From an uncultured Pelagibacteraceae bacterium (GTDB lineage Bacteria > Pseudomonadota > Alphaproteobacteria > Pelagibacterales > Pelagibacteraceae), in assembly GCA_902610655.1 (NCBI GenBank), contig CACLWL010000001.1:62001-126000 (forward strand): DNA of 64,000 bases, given 5' to 3'. Shown one piece after another: positions 1 through 10,662 of the stretch. Numbering within the stretch: position 1 is the stretch's first letter; every line of letters starts with the position of its first letter. The notes below the pieces were generated by a model that saw only the letters and a list, made by a program, of their open reading frames with translations, was not told the DNA's origin and ran no database searches. Both the position numbers and the translations under genes were made by a program.

Positions 1-600
1 AATACTTAATAAGTATTTTTCCCATAATTTTACAATTGATTTGTCTGGGCAAAAAAAAGGATTTTTAGATATAAACTTATCGTTCCATTTTTTTACATCA
101 CAACCAAGTATACCTAATTGAGTAACAGCTCCTTTAACATTATATTTTTTCCCTATTTTTTTTTCCAAAACTTTTTTTGCTATTGCTCCTGCGGCAACTC
201 TCGATGCTGTTTCTCTTGCAGACTGTCTTCCCCCACCTCTATAATCCCTTATTCCATATTTTTTAAAATATGTATAATCTGCATGACCTGGACGAAATTT
301 ATTTTTTATAGTTTCATAATCTCTTGATCTCATATCTTTGTTGTAAATAATCATAGATATTGGTGTGCCAGTTGTTTTACCGTCAAAAACTCCTGATAAA
401 ATATTTACTTTATCATCCTCTTTTCTTTGTGTTGTAAATTTTGATTGTCCTGGTTTTCTTTTGTTTAATTCTTTTTGAATATCTGCCTCATTTATACTTA
501 CATTGGGTGGACAGCCATCGACAACACACCCTATTGCAGGACCATGTGACTCACCCCAAGTGGTGAAGCGAAATATCTTTCCAAATGTGTTAAATGACAT
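1..600 (-). CDS. aroC: Chorismate synthase, 3' end cut by window edge
   Basis: FMN-dependent enzyme that converts 5-enolpyruvylshikimate-3-phosphate to chorismate, the last common step of aromatic biosynthesis. The ATG is at 600-598 and the product starts [10 protein letters not shown]. Two family signatures are visible: GESHGPAIG near residues 16-24 and [14 protein letters not shown] near 120-135. The family is about 360 residues long; only about 200 are inside the window, so the C-terminal part lies beyond position 1. It is divergent from pdxH with 33 bases between the starts, so the two share one short promoter region. The identification is secure from the signatures. Confidence 0.95.
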   Translation of the reverse strand, partial: MSFNTFGKIFRFTTWGESHGPAIGCVVDGCPPNVSINEADIQKELNKRKPGQSKFTTQRKEDDKVNILSGVFDGKTTGTPISMIIYNKDMRSRDYETIKNKFRPGHADYTYFKKYGIRDYRGGGRQSARETASRVAAGAIAKKVLEKKIGKKYNVKGAVTQLGILGCDVKKWNDKFISKNPFFCPDKSIVKLWEKYLLSI

Positions 601-633
601 AAAATATAATATATAGATTATTTTGTTTAAATT

Positions 634-1260
634 ATGAATCAAAAAAACTCATTTGGTCTTGATAAATGCTTTGGGGAGTTAGACGACCCATTTAAGCTAT
701 TTGGGGAGTGGTTCAATAAAGCCAAAGAAACTGAGATAAATGATCCAAATGCTTTAGCTCTCGCCACTGCAGATAAAAATGGAGCGCCATCTGTTAGAAT
801 GGTGTTGCTTAAAGATTTCAGCAAGAAAGGATTTGTTTTTTATACAAATCTTGAGAGTAAAAAAAGTGGTGACATAAAAAATAATCCAAACGTATCAATG
901 TGTTTCCATTGGAAAAGTCTATTAAGACAAATAAGAATAGTTGGAACAATAAGTAGCGTTTCAAACGAAGAAGCTGACAATTATTACAATAGTAGAGCAT
1001 ACGGTAGCCGTATTGGAGCATGGGCGTCTAAACAAAGTACAGTTTTGAAAAATAGAGATGAACTATATAAATCGATTGATAATTTTAAGAAAAAATTTCC
1101 TGACGAAAAAAATGTTCCAAGGCCAAATTATTGGTCAGGATGGATTCTCTCTCCAAATGAAATTGAATTTTGGCTAGATGGAGATAATAGAATTCATCAA
1201 AGACTGAAATATATTAAGTCAAACGGTAATAATTGGAAAAAAGTTTTACTAAGCCCTTAA
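634..1260 (+). CDS. pdxH: Pyridoxamine/pyridoxine 5'-phosphate oxidase
   Basis: FMN oxidase that makes pyridoxal 5'-phosphate from PNP or PMP using oxygen. The 208-residue product is close to the usual length (about 215). Visible family blocks are RMVLLKDF followed by GFVFYTN (FMN-binding barrel, about residues 52-72), the SRIGAWAS segment near 126, and the C-terminal [13 protein letters not shown] block near 178-190 that closes the active site. The stop overlaps the stop of the convergent polyprenyl synthase gene by four bases. PLP made here would serve enzymes such as the glycine decarboxylase encoded at 48860-51724. Confidence 0.95.
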   Translation: MNQKNSFGLDKCFGELDDPFKLFGEWFNKAKETEINDPNALALATADKNGAPSVRMVLLKDFSKKGFVFYTNLESKKSGDIKNNPNVSMCFHWKSLLRQIRIVGTISSVSNEEADNYYNSRAYGSRIGAWASKQSTVLKNRDELYKSIDNFKKKFPDEKNVPRPNYWSGWILSPNEIEFWLDGDNRIHQRLKYIKSNGNNWKKVLLSP

Positions 1261-2270
1261 AAATTTCTTTCCAAACTAAAAGAAGTTAATTTTTTTAGTA
1301 TTTCTTTTTCTTTAGACTCTGGAAAAATACTAAGTGAGTTAGATGAAAGACTAATAAAGTAATCAGCTTTTGAATAACAATCATTGATAATTTCATATTT
1401 TTTTATTAATCTTAAAATACTTTTAAATTGTTCTTCAGATCTTTCATTATTTAAAAAACAACTCTTGATATCCTTTTTCTCATATGCATTAGCTTTTTGA
1501 TTAAGTAAAATAATTGGCAATGTTACTTTTCCTTCATAAAAATCGTTTCCAATTTCTTTTCCAAATAATTTGAGCTCTGAATTGTAATCTAAAGTATCAT
1601 CAGCAATTTGAAAAGTTAATCCAAGATTTTTTCCGTAAAATTCTAATGCATCTTTAATTTTATTTTCTTTATTTGATAAAATAGCTCCAACTTTTGTTGC
1701 AGCCGCGAACAGAGATGCAGTTTTTGAAGAAATTATTTTTAAATACGTTTCCTCCAACATATCAATTTCTCTGTTATGCTGCAATTGCAGAACCTCACCC
1801 TGGGAAATTTCAGCTGATGTTGAGGATAATAGTTTTAAAACCTCTTGGTCTCCATCTTCAACCATCATCTCAAAACATCTACTAAGTAAATAGTCACCAA
1901 CCAGTATAGAGGATTGGTTTCCCCAAATTTTATTTAATGTTTTTTTTCCTCTTCTTAGATCGCCATTATCAATCACATCGTCATGCATTAGAGTAGCAGC
2001 ATGAATAAGTTCAACGCAAGCAGCAAGGTTTACATCTCTAGTCCCTTTTTCATAATCGCAAAGCTTAGCAGAGCCTAAGGTCAACAACGCTCGAAGTCTT
2101 TTTCCACCAGTATCTAAATGATATTTAGTCATTTTTTCTACCAGATCAACTTTACTTGAAAGCTTTGATTTAATTCTTTCTTCAACTAAAACTAATTTAT
2201 CCTCCACAGAATTTTTGAGGTCTAAATAAGAGTTGTTTATCTTGTTTTTAAGTTGGACTACTGTTCCCAT
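1257..2270 (-). CDS. ispB: Long-chain polyprenyl diphosphate synthase (ispB-like)
   Basis: Trans-isoprenyl diphosphate synthase, probably making the octa- to decaprenyl side chain of ubiquinone. The 337-residue protein shows the first aspartate-rich motif DDVID (residues 97-101) followed by GDLRRGK, the second motif DDTLD (224-228), and GGKRLRALL near 55-63. Length and motif spacing fit the IspB/DdsA group rather than short-chain farnesyl synthases, but product chain length cannot be read from sequence alone. It stands alone, divergent from the S49 peptidase gene across about 109 bases. Confidence 0.88.
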   Translation of the reverse strand: MGTVVQLKNKINNSYLDLKNSVEDKLVLVEERIKSKLSSKVDLVEKMTKYHLDTGGKRLRALLTLGSAKLCDYEKGTRDVNLAACVELIHAATLMHDDVIDNGDLRRGKKTLNKIWGNQSSILVGDYLLSRCFEMMVEDGDQEVLKLLSSTSAEISQGEVLQLQHNREIDMLEETYLKIISSKTASLFAAATKVGAILSNKENKIKDALEFYGKNLGLTFQIADDTLDYNSELKLFGKEIGNDFYEGKVTLPIILLNQKANAYEKKDIKSCFLNNERSEEQFKSILRLIKKYEIINDCYSKADYFISLSSNSLSIFPESKEKEILKKLTSFSLERNF

Positions 2271-2379
2271 AAAATTAGCGTATTATATATATTACTTTAT
2301 CATACTTAACAATTGACGCACCTCAATCTTCAACTATAAGGAGACTTTATATTTAATCATAAATTTTATAAGCATACAT

Positions 2380-3186
2380 ATGTTTTCAATTTTCAAAAAA
2401 AAAAAAGTTATTCCACATATTAAACTCAACGGAGTGATTGGTAATGTCGGAAAGTTTAAACAAGGTATTGATTTTGCAGGTCAAGAAGAGATCATAAAAA
2501 AAGCATTCTCACTTAAAAAATCACCAGCAGTCGCGATATCGATTAATTCACCTGGAGGATCGCCTGTTCAATCGCATTTAATTCATGATTATGTTAAACA
2601 ACAAGCAAAGAAACATAAAAAAAAGGTAATAATATTCGCTGAGGATGTAGCGGCATCTGGAGGATATTTAATTGCTTGTTGTGGTGATGAAATTTATGCA
2701 AATCAAAGCTCCATAATAGGTTCTATTGGAGTCATATATTCATCTTTTGGGTTTACAGAACTAATAAGTAAGATAGGTGTTCAAAGAAGAGTTTACACTG
2801 CCGGAAAAAATAAGAGCACACTTGATCCTTTTATGAAAGAAAAAGATGAGGATATTGAAAGACTTAAAAATATACAATTGGATCTTCATAAAGATTTCAT
2901 AGATGTTGTTGAAAAAAGCAGAGGAATAAAATTAAAAAAAGATATGGGGATAGAATTATTTTCAGGTGAATTTTGGTCAGGGAGAAGAGCTAAAGAATTA
3001 GGACTTATAGATGGAATTGGAAATGCAGATCAGATTTTAAAAGAAAAATTTGGTGACGATGTAGTTATTAAAAAATTCGAAAAAGCAAAAGGCTGGCTAG
3101 CTAGAAAACTGTCTTCAGAAAGTAATACAGAACAAGTAATTAATATTTTAGAAGAAAGATCTATCTGGCAAAGATATGGTTTCTAA
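2380..3186 (+). CDS. S49 (SppA/SohB-type) serine peptidase
   Basis: Single-domain ClpP-fold peptidase of family S49, 268 residues, matching the short SohB/SppA type. The nucleophile is the Ser in [11 protein letters not shown] (about S93), and a Lys in AGKNKS near 143-145 is the likely general base. SPGGSPVQS near 58-65 is the typical substrate-strand block. No N-terminal signal or membrane anchor is visible; the protein starts with a lysine-rich stretch, unlike membrane-anchored SppA. It overlaps glyQ by 11 bases and so heads a glyQ-glyS-ppdK operon. The family is involved in signal-peptide or membrane-protein turnover; the substrate here is unknown. Confidence 0.88.
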   Translation: MFSIFKKKKVIPHIKLNGVIGNVGKFKQGIDFAGQEEIIKKAFSLKKSPAVAISINSPGGSPVQSHLIHDYVKQQAKKHKKKVIIFAEDVAASGGYLIACCGDEIYANQSSIIGSIGVIYSSFGFTELISKIGVQRRVYTAGKNKSTLDPFMKEKDEDIERLKNIQLDLHKDFIDVVEKSRGIKLKKDMGIELFSGEFWSGRRAKELGLIDGIGNADQILKEKFGDDVVIKKFEKAKGWLARKLSSESNTEQVINILEERSIWQRYGF

Positions 3187-4060
3187 AAAAAAAAGGAAAC
3201 AACCTAAAATTCAAACATTTCAAGATACCATCTTGGATCTTCAAAAATATTGGAGCAAACATGGATGTATAATTTTACAACCATACGATATGGAAGTAGG
3301 AGCAGGCACATTTCATCCAGCAACAACACTAAGATCATTGGGACCAAAACCTTGGAAGGCAGCATATGTTCAACCTTCAAGAAGACCAACTGATGGTAGA
3401 TATGGTGATAATCCAAATAGATTACAGCATTACTATCAATTTCAAGTAATTATAAAACCATCTCCAAAAAATATTAAAAAACTTTATTTAAGTAGCTTAA
3501 ATACAATAGGTATTAACCATAATGAACATGATATTCGTTTTGTCGAGGATGATTGGGAAAGCCCCACACTAGGCGCAGCAGGACTTGGATGGGAAGTTTG
3601 GTGTGATGGAATGGAGATAACTCAATTTACATATTTCCAACAAATGGCTGGATTTGAATGCAAACCAGTATCTGTAGAACTTACATATGGTTTGGAGAGA
3701 TTATGCATGTTTACTCAACAAAAAAAAAATGTCTACGATTTAATTTGGAATAGTGAGGATGTTAAATATGGGGATGTATTTCATCAAGCGGAAAAGGAAT
3801 TTTCTACTTATAATTTCGAACTTGCAAATACAGAAAATCTTTTCAAAATTTTTGATATGACTGAAAAAGAAGCTAAGATGCTTACAGAAAAAAATGTATC
3901 ATTGCCAGCTTATGATCAATGTTTAAAGGCAAGTCATGTTTTTAACATTTTAGATGCACGAGGGGTTATAAGTGTTGCCCAAAGGGCTGAATATATCTTG
4001 AGAATAAGAGATATTACAAAAGGTGCAGCTGAAATTTGGTTAAAAAGTCAAACTGAATAA
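3176..4060 (+). CDS. glyQ: Glycyl-tRNA synthetase alpha subunit
   Basis: Catalytic class II subunit of the heterotetrameric bacterial glycyl-tRNA synthetase. The 294-residue length is normal. Diagnostic stretches are [14 protein letters not shown] near the start, [12 protein letters not shown] near residue 42, [12 protein letters not shown] near 65-77 and the class II block [14 protein letters not shown] near 146-160. It overlaps both neighbours (11 bases with the peptidase gene, 1 base with glyS), consistent with translational coupling to the beta subunit. Confidence 0.97.
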   Translation: MVSKKKRKQPKIQTFQDTILDLQKYWSKHGCIILQPYDMEVGAGTFHPATTLRSLGPKPWKAAYVQPSRRPTDGRYGDNPNRLQHYYQFQVIIKPSPKNIKKLYLSSLNTIGINHNEHDIRFVEDDWESPTLGAAGLGWEVWCDGMEITQFTYFQQMAGFECKPVSVELTYGLERLCMFTQQKKNVYDLIWNSEDVKYGDVFHQAEKEFSTYNFELANTENLFKIFDMTEKEAKMLTEKNVSLPAYDQCLKASHVFNILDARGVISVAQRAEYILRIRDITKGAAEIWLKSQTE

Positions 4061-6123
4061 TGTCTGAATTTTTTTTAGAAATTTTTACAGAGGAGATACC
4101 TGCAAAATTACAAAATGACGCAAGAATTTCTCTATATGAAAAATTCAAAAGTTTATTTGAAGAAAAAAAAATAAAATTCAAAAATAGTAAAGTTTTTTCG
4201 GTTCCAAATAGATTGGTGGTATTATTTGATGGTCTAAGTAAACAAATTATTTTAGATAAGGAAGAGAAACGAGGACTAAGTACAAAATCCCCTAAAGAAG
4301 CACTTGAGGGGTTTTTAAGATCAAATAAAATCACTGAGAAAGATGTTTATAAAAAACAAACTGAAAAAGGAGAATTTTATTTTTTTTTAAAACCAAAAGA
4401 GAAAATAGATACTAAAGACATTCTTCAAAAAGAAATACCAATAATTTTAGATAAAATTGACTGGAAAAAGTCTATGAGGTGGTCAGATCATAATTTGCTA
4501 TGGGGTCGACCTTTAAAATCATTGTTAGCTTTGTTTAATGATAAGCTATTAGATTTTAATTACCATCATTTAAAAAGCTGTAATTTTACAATATTAGACA
4601 AAGAATTTGAGGATAAAAAAAAGATAATAAAAGATTATAAATCTTACGCTGACTGCTTAAAAAAGTTAAATATTATTATCGATCAAAGTCAGCGCAAATC
4701 AATTATTGAGGAGAAGTTATTAAAAAATTCAAATAAAAATAACATCTATATTGAAATAAATGAAAAACTTTTATCTGAAGTAACTGATTTAGTAGAACAA
4801 CCAAATATTCTATTATGTGAATTTGATAAACGTTTTTTATCTATGCCGAAAGAGATTTTAGTGATCACAATGCAACATCACCAAAAATATTTTCATACTT
4901 TAGATAGAAATAGAAATATTACTAACCGATTTTATGTCATTGCAAATAATAAAGACCCAAAAGGCTACATCAAGGCAGGTAATGAAAGAGTTGTAGAAGC
5001 AAGATTAAATGATGCAGAATTTTTTTGGAACAAAAACAAAAATCAAAATTTATTTAAGCAGGTATCTAAGCTTAAAAATATGAATTATTTTAAAGGACTT
5101 GGGACTTATTTTGATAAAATTCAAAGAATGAGAAAATTGGGTGGAGTAATTTCAGATGAACTTTTAATTAGTAAAGATAAAATAGAAATTTCTTGTTCAA
5201 TTTGCAAAACTGATTTGCTTTCTGATTTAGTTGGAGAATTTCCTGAACTGCAGGGAGTTATGGGGGGTTATTTTGCTGAGTCACAAGGTTTTGATAAAGA
5301 TATATCAACAGCAATTAAGGAACATTACTTGCCTAATACCCTTGAAAGTAGAGTTCCAACAAAACCCTTTAGCCTTGGCCTATCATTGACAGACAAGTTA
5401 GATACGCTAGTTGGTTTCTTTGGAGTTAATCAAAAACCCACAAGCTCAAAAGATCCATTTGCTTTGAGAAGAGCAGCATTGGGTGTTGTCAGATTAATAC
5501 TTGAAAATAAAAAAAATATTAGATTTAAAGATCTAATAAATTATTCATTGCTATTATATCAAGAACAAAATTTTAAATTTGATAATAATTATGTACAAAA
5601 CAATTTATCTGAATTTTTATTAGAACGATTAAAATTTTATATGAAAGAGAGAGGAATTAGATCCGATATTATAAATGCTGGTTTAAATAATAATATTAAT
5701 AATATAAATGAAATATACAGGAAATCTTTTTCTTTAAATAAAATTATAAACAAAGAGAATGGACAAGATATTATTTCAAGTTATAAACGAGCAGCAAATA
5801 TTATTGAAAATGAGCTTAAAAATAAAAATCTTGAATTATCGGAAACTGCCGACCCTGGAATATTTAAGAATGATTTTGAAAAGAATCTATTTAAAAAAAT
5901 AAAAGAACTAAAAAAATATTTCTCAAACATAGATAATGATGAGAATTATGAAATAACCCTAGATAATCTTAAGACAGCAAAACCTATTATTTTTGCATTT
6001 TTCGATAATATTGTTGTTAACGATGATGATGAAGTCATTAAAAAAAATCGTTTGGAACTTCTTCAAATGTTTTGTAGAACCTTTGAAAATTATATAAATT
6101 TTTCTAAAATCGAGAGTATTTGA
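4060..6123 (+). CDS. glyS: Glycyl-tRNA synthetase beta subunit
   Basis: Partner of GlyQ that binds tRNA-Gly and carries HD-type and anticodon-binding domains. The 687-residue product begins SEFFLEIFTEEIPAK, a family hallmark. Mid-protein it has MQHHQKYFH, and NERVVEARLNDAEFFW near 308-323. The stretch GVNQKPTSSKDPFALRRAALG near 463-483 is typical of GlyS. Its TGA stop shares a base with the ATG of ppdK (TGATG), so ppdK is probably co-translated. Confidence 0.97.
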   Translation: MSEFFLEIFTEEIPAKLQNDARISLYEKFKSLFEEKKIKFKNSKVFSVPNRLVVLFDGLSKQIILDKEEKRGLSTKSPKEALEGFLRSNKITEKDVYKKQTEKGEFYFFLKPKEKIDTKDILQKEIPIILDKIDWKKSMRWSDHNLLWGRPLKSLLALFNDKLLDFNYHHLKSCNFTILDKEFEDKKKIIKDYKSYADCLKKLNIIIDQSQRKSIIEEKLLKNSNKNNIYIEINEKLLSEVTDLVEQPNILLCEFDKRFLSMPKEILVITMQHHQKYFHTLDRNRNITNRFYVIANNKDPKGYIKAGNERVVEARLNDAEFFWNKNKNQNLFKQVSKLKNMNYFKGLGTYFDKIQRMRKLGGVISDELLISKDKIEISCSICKTDLLSDLVGEFPELQGVMGGYFAESQGFDKDISTAIKEHYLPNTLESRVPTKPFSLGLSLTDKLDTLVGFFGVNQKPTSSKDPFALRRAALGVVRLILENKKNIRFKDLINYSLLLYQEQNFKFDNNYVQNNLSEFLLERLKFYMKERGIRSDIINAGLNNNINNINEIYRKSFSLNKIINKENGQDIISSYKRAANIIENELKNKNLELSETADPGIFKNDFEKNLFKKIKELKKYFSNIDNDENYEITLDNLKTAKPIIFAFFDNIVVNDDDEVIKKNRLELLQMFCRTFENYINFSKIESI

Positions 6124-8786
6124 TGAGTAGTTTAATTTTAAACTTTAATTCTAAATCCTCCAAAAAAATTAAAAATCCAAAGAATCTTCTCGGTGGAAAA
6201 GGGGCAAATCTCTCACAAATGGGAAGAATGGGTTTACCCGTTCCACCAGGATTTACAATATCAACCAAGGTTTGCGATTTATTTTATAAAAATAAAAAAC
6301 AACTGAATATAAAAATTATAAGAGAAATAAAAAAGCATTTAACCAATATTGAAAAAGAAACAGACAAAAAGTTTGGAGACTTAAAAAATCCACTATTAGT
6401 ATCTGTTCGATCTGGAGCAAGAGTATCAATGCCAGGTATGATGGACACAATACTTAATCTGGGTTTGAATGATAAAACTGTTTTGGCTCTAGCTCATAAG
6501 ACCTCAAACAAAAGATTTGCTAAAGATAGCTACAGAAGATTTATTCAAATGTACTCAAGTGTAGTTATGGGTGTAGATAGCTATAATTTTGAAGAATTAA
6601 TAGAAAATTACAAGTTAACCAAAGGTGTCCTGTTAGATACCGAACTCGATGAAAAAGACTGGGATGCTTTAATAGGTGATTTTAAAAATGTTGTAAAAGA
6701 AAAAACTAAAAAAAACTTTCCTCAAGATGTCTATGAACAACTTAACGGAGCAATCTCTGCAGTTTTTTTATCATGGCAAAGCCACCGTGCAAAAGTTTAT
6801 CGAAAAATAAATCAGATCCCAGAGGACTGGGGAACTGCTGTAAATGTTCAATCAATGGTTTTTGGTAATATGGGAAATGATTGTGCTACAGGAGTAATTT
6901 TTACAAGAGATCCTTCAAGTGGAAAAAATGAAATTTACGGTGAATATTTAATTAATGCACAAGGAGAAGATGTTGTTGCAGGAACAAGAACTCCCCAACA
7001 TATTACAAAAAAAGCAAGAGTTGATGCTGGAACAAAACAACTTTCAATGGAAGAAACTATGCCAAAAGTTTTTAAACAACTTAAAAAAATATTATCTACT
7101 TTAGAAAAACATTATAAGGACATGCAAGATGTCGAGTTTACTGTCGAGAGTAAAAAACTTTGGATGCTGCAAACTAGATCTGGAAAAAGAACTGCGAAGT
7201 CTGCAGTAAAAATTGCAGTAGATATGGTTAAAGAAAAGTTGATTTCTAAAAAAGATGCAATTTTAAGAATTGATCCAAGTTCATTAGATACGCTTCTACA
7301 TCCAACTTTAGACGAAAAAAGTGAAATAAAAGTCATAGCAAAAGGTTTGCCAGCATCTCCTGGTGCCGTGAGTGGAAAAGTAGTTTTCTCGTCTGAGGAG
7401 GCTGAAAGATTAAATGGTATGATGCAAAATACTATTTTAGTTAGAGTAGAAACATCTCCAGAGGATATTCATGGAATGCATGCAGCTAAAGGAATTTTAA
7501 CATCAAGAGGTGGAATGACAAGCCATGCAGCAGTCGTTGCAAGAGGCATGGGAAGACCATGTGTTTCGGGATCAAATGAAATTGGTATAGATTATGAAAA
7601 CAGATTATTTAAAGCTGGTGAAATTGAAGTAAAAGAAGGCGAAATTATTACAATTGATGGATCTACAGGAAGAATAATCCTTGGTGAAGTTAAAACAGTA
7701 AAACCAGAAATATCAGGTGACTTTTCAAAATTAATGAGTTGGGTCGACAATTTTAGAAAATTAAAAGTGAGAACTAATTCAGAAACCCCAATTGATACAA
7801 AAACTGCAAGAGATTTTGGTGCGGAAGGTATAGGACTTTGTAGAACTGAACATATGTTCTTTGATGAGGATAGAATTATGTCTGTTAGAGAAATGATATT
7901 ATCAAAAACAACAAACGATAGAAGCAAAGCTCTAGCAAAACTTTTACCTCATCAGAAAAAAGATTTTATAGAAATATTTAAAATAATGAATGGCCTACCA
8001 GTTACAGTGAGACTTTTAGATCCTCCATTACATGAGTTTTTGCCGAAAAATGAGAAAGAAATTAAAGATGTTTCAGATGCACTTGGATTAACAGTTACTG
8101 AAATTGAGTCACGAATAGATGAATTACACGAGCACAATCCAATGTTAGGTCATAGAGGATGCAGATTAGCAATCTCTTTTCCTGAGATTTATGAAATGCA
8201 ATGTAGAGCAATTTTTGAGGCTTTAATTGAATGTAAAAATAATAAAATTAAATCAATTATTCCAGAGATTATGATTCCTTTAGTTTCTACTGAAGCTGAA
8301 ATAGAAATAATGAAAAATTTGGTTGATAGAGTGGCTGATCAAGTAAAAGTAGAAAATAAAACAAAAATAGATTATCTAATTGGTACAATGATTGAGCTAC
8401 CAAGAGCTGCAATTAAAGCTAATGATATAGCTAAACATGCAGACTTTTTTAGTTTTGGAACCAATGATTTAACACAAACTACTTTCGGTATCAGCAGGGA
8501 CGATAGTGGAAAATTTTTAAATGATTATATTGAAAATAAAATATTTGATATTGATCCATTTATATCAATTGATGAAGGTGTAGGTGATTTGATTGAAATT
8601 GCTACAATAAAAGGAAGAAAGCAAAACAAAAAACTAAAATTAGGTATTTGTGGAGAGCATGGCGGAGATCCAAAAAGTATAAATTTTTGCTCAAATACAG
8701 GTCTAAATTATGTGTCATGTTCACCGTATAGAGTTCCTGTTGCAAGGCTTGCAGCCGCACAAGCACAGTTAAAAAAAAAAAATTAA
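6123..8786 (+). CDS. ppdK: Pyruvate, phosphate dikinase
   Basis: Interconverts pyruvate + ATP + Pi and PEP + AMP + PPi. An ATG at 6123 directly follows the glyS stop and is preferred over a TTG three bases upstream; the protein then has 887 residues, the normal length. It has an N-terminal ATP-grasp part (GGKGANLSQMGRMGLPVPPGF near the start), the swivelling phosphohistidine loop GGMTSHAAVVARG (His near residue 467), and a C-terminal PEP/pyruvate barrel ending with CGEHGGDP near 842. It allows pyrophosphate-linked PEP/pyruvate interconversion, in either the glycolytic or the gluconeogenic direction. Its stop overlaps that of convergent nadC. Confidence 0.97.
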   Translation: MSSLILNFNSKSSKKIKNPKNLLGGKGANLSQMGRMGLPVPPGFTISTKVCDLFYKNKKQLNIKIIREIKKHLTNIEKETDKKFGDLKNPLLVSVRSGARVSMPGMMDTILNLGLNDKTVLALAHKTSNKRFAKDSYRRFIQMYSSVVMGVDSYNFEELIENYKLTKGVLLDTELDEKDWDALIGDFKNVVKEKTKKNFPQDVYEQLNGAISAVFLSWQSHRAKVYRKINQIPEDWGTAVNVQSMVFGNMGNDCATGVIFTRDPSSGKNEIYGEYLINAQGEDVVAGTRTPQHITKKARVDAGTKQLSMEETMPKVFKQLKKILSTLEKHYKDMQDVEFTVESKKLWMLQTRSGKRTAKSAVKIAVDMVKEKLISKKDAILRIDPSSLDTLLHPTLDEKSEIKVIAKGLPASPGAVSGKVVFSSEEAERLNGMMQNTILVRVETSPEDIHGMHAAKGILTSRGGMTSHAAVVARGMGRPCVSGSNEIGIDYENRLFKAGEIEVKEGEIITIDGSTGRIILGEVKTVKPEISGDFSKLMSWVDNFRKLKVRTNSETPIDTKTARDFGAEGIGLCRTEHMFFDEDRIMSVREMILSKTTNDRSKALAKLLPHQKKDFIEIFKIMNGLPVTVRLLDPPLHEFLPKNEKEIKDVSDALGLTVTEIESRIDELHEHNPMLGHRGCRLAISFPEIYEMQCRAIFEALIECKNNKIKSIIPEIMIPLVSTEAEIEIMKNLVDRVADQVKVENKTKIDYLIGTMIELPRAAIKANDIAKHADFFSFGTNDLTQTTFGISRDDSGKFLNDYIENKIFDIDPFISIDEGVGDLIEIATIKGRKQNKKLKLGICGEHGGDPKSINFCSNTGLNYVSCSPYRVPVARLAAAQAQLKKKN

Positions 8787-9610
8787 ATTTCTAATTTTAA
8801 ATCAATTGCAGAAATACTATGTGTTAGACGTCCAATAGAAATTCTATTTACACCAGTTGAAGCTATCTTTTTTAAATTTTTTAAATTGACATTTCCAGAT
8901 GCTTCAGTTTCATATTTATTCCGAACTAACTGAACACCTTTCTTTAGATTTCTAATATTCATATTATCAAATAAAACAGTATCAAATTTTAAATCTAATA
9001 TTTTTTTCAATTGACTTAAATTGTCAACTTCTACTGTAATTTTTTTTCTGTTTTTTTTTGCATCAGTAATTAGTTTTCTTATGTTTGAATTAGCGATATG
9101 GTTATCTTTAATTAAGTATTCGTCACTTAAATTAAAACGATGATTATAGCCACCACCTAGATTAACAGCATATTTTTGGATAGCTCTAAGACCTGGTATA
9201 GTTTTTCTTGTACAACAAATTTTTGTTTTTTTTCCAGCTTTTCTCACAAAGTTATTTGTTTTTGTGGCTATGCCCGAAACGTGAGATAAAAAATTTAGAG
9301 CTACTCTTTCACCAGTTAAGATATTTTTAATTTTACCTTGGATTTCTGCAATTACTTGTTTTTTTTTAATTTTTGAACCTTCTTTTTTTTTAATATTAAA
9401 TAATATTTTTTTATCAAGTATTTTGAAAGTTTGCTTAGCTAATTCTAAACCACCAATGATACCATTAGTATTCGATATTATTTTTGCATTAACTTTTTTG
9501 CTATTTTTTAGTAGCTTAGACGTTATATCTCCAGAGGGATATAGATCCTCTTTTAAAGCATCTTTGCAAATTTTGTAGATATATTTTTTTGATAATTTTA
9601 TTTTAGGCAC
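8783..9610 (-). CDS. nadC: Nicotinate-nucleotide pyrophosphorylase
   Basis: Quinolinate phosphoribosyltransferase: quinolinate + PRPP gives nicotinate mononucleotide, CO2 and PPi. The 275-residue length is normal. Visible blocks are DALKEDLYPSGDITS near the start, GERVALNFLSHVSGIAT near 100-116, TRKTIPGLR near 135-143, GGGYNHRF near 152-159 and the C-terminal ASGNVNLKNL. The start is GTG, five bases after nadA, so nadA-nadC form an operon. The usual partner nadB (L-aspartate oxidase) is not adjacent and was not seen in the window. Confidence 0.96.
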   Translation of the reverse strand: MPKIKLSKKYIYKICKDALKEDLYPSGDITSKLLKNSKKVNAKIISNTNGIIGGLELAKQTFKILDKKILFNIKKKEGSKIKKKQVIAEIQGKIKNILTGERVALNFLSHVSGIATKTNNFVRKAGKKTKICCTRKTIPGLRAIQKYAVNLGGGYNHRFNLSDEYLIKDNHIANSNIRKLITDAKKNRKKITVEVDNLSQLKKILDLKFDTVLFDNMNIRNLKKGVQLVRNKYETEASGNVNLKNLKKIASTGVNRISIGRLTHSISAIDLKLEI

Positions 9611-9615
9611 AGAAT

Positions 9616-10605
9616 TTATCTGCCAATCTCTGCCATTCTCTCAACTGATTTTCTAGCTTTTTCAATTGTTTCTTTACTCATAACAATTTCATTTGTCTCA
9701 TTTTCAAGACAATCTAAAATTTTAGGTAGAGTTATTCTTTTCATGTGAGGACATAAGTTACATGGTCTTATGAATTGAACATTTGGATTATCAATTTGAA
9801 CATTATCACTCATAGAGCATTCAGTAACCATCATTACTTTTTCTGGCTGATTATCTTTAACATATTTAATCATACCACTTGTTGAACCAGCAAAATCGCT
9901 TGCATTAATAACATCTGGTGGGCATTCAGGGTGAGCTATAATTTTAATACCAGGATTATTTTTTCTAATTTCATTTATTTCTTCATCATTAAATTGTTCA
10001 TGTACTTCACAAGTACCTTTCCAAGAAATTATTTCCACATCTGTTTGAGACGCTACATACTTTGCAAGATAATCATCTGGAAGGAATATTACCTTTTTAA
10101 CACCTAATGAGTTTACAATTTTTACAGCATTAGCTGACGTACAACATACATCAGTTTCTGCTTTAACATCAGCAGAAGTATTTACATAAGAAACAACTGG
10201 CACACCTGGATATTTTTTTTTGAGATTTCTGACGTCTTTGCCTGTAATAGATGAAGATAAAGAACAACCGGCCCTCATATCAGGTAGAAAAACTTTTTTT
10301 TCAGGGCTCATTAATTTTGCAGTCTCAGCCATGAAATGCACTCCACACATTATTATCATATCAGCTTTTGTTTTTGCAGCTTCGACTGCAAGAGCAAGCG
10401 AATCAGCTGAAAAATCAGAGATGCCATGATAAATTTCTGGAGTTTGATAATTATGCGCAAGTATTACAGCGTTCTTTTCTTTTTTTAGTTTATTAATTTT
10501 GTAAATGTATGGCGCGTGTACAGCCCACTCAATTTCAGGCATCGCCTTCGAAATTTTCTTATATATTGGGTCAGTTGCTTTTTTTATCTCTTGACTGGTT
10601 TCCAT
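9616..10605 (-). CDS. nadA: Quinolinate synthase A
   Basis: 4Fe-4S dehydratase that condenses iminoaspartate with dihydroxyacetone phosphate to quinolinate. The 329-residue product shows AVILAHNYQTPEIYHGISDF, CGVHFMAETAKLMSP (first cluster Cys), HPECPPDV and CNLCPHMKRITL near the C-terminus, supplying the family cysteines. It is the first gene of nadA-nadC. Its 5' end is divergent from the tRNA-Leu gene, with about 57 bases between. Confidence 0.97.
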   Translation of the reverse strand: METSQEIKKATDPIYKKISKAMPEIEWAVHAPYIYKINKLKKEKNAVILAHNYQTPEIYHGISDFSADSLALAVEAAKTKADMIIMCGVHFMAETAKLMSPEKKVFLPDMRAGCSLSSSITGKDVRNLKKKYPGVPVVSYVNTSADVKAETDVCCTSANAVKIVNSLGVKKVIFLPDDYLAKYVASQTDVEIISWKGTCEVHEQFNDEEINEIRKNNPGIKIIAHPECPPDVINASDFAGSTSGMIKYVKDNQPEKVMMVTECSMSDNVQIDNPNVQFIRPCNLCPHMKRITLPKILDCLENETNEIVMSKETIEKARKSVERMAEIGR

Positions 10606-10622
10606 AAGTTAAATCTATCAAC

Positions 10623-10651
10623 TTGAAAGATAAATGTCATTCACTTATTCT
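10623..10651 (+). promoter_or_regulatory. Sigma70-type promoter of tRNA-Leu
   Basis: TTGAAA (10623-10628), a 17-base spacer and TATTCT (10646-10651), followed by a GC-rich discriminator (GCCGC) 11 bases before the mature tRNA end. A GC-rich discriminator is typical of stringently controlled stable-RNA promoters; that regulation is inference. Confidence 0.6.
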
Positions 10652-10662
10652 GCCGCATAAAA

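Noticed and set aside
118-327. 69-codon plus-strand open frame
   Set aside because: It is antisense to aroC, which carries clear family motifs; the frame's product is Phe/Cys/Ser-rich low-complexity sequence.
10220-10429. 69-codon plus-strand frame
   Set aside because: Antisense to nadA, whose Fe-S cysteine motifs are intact.
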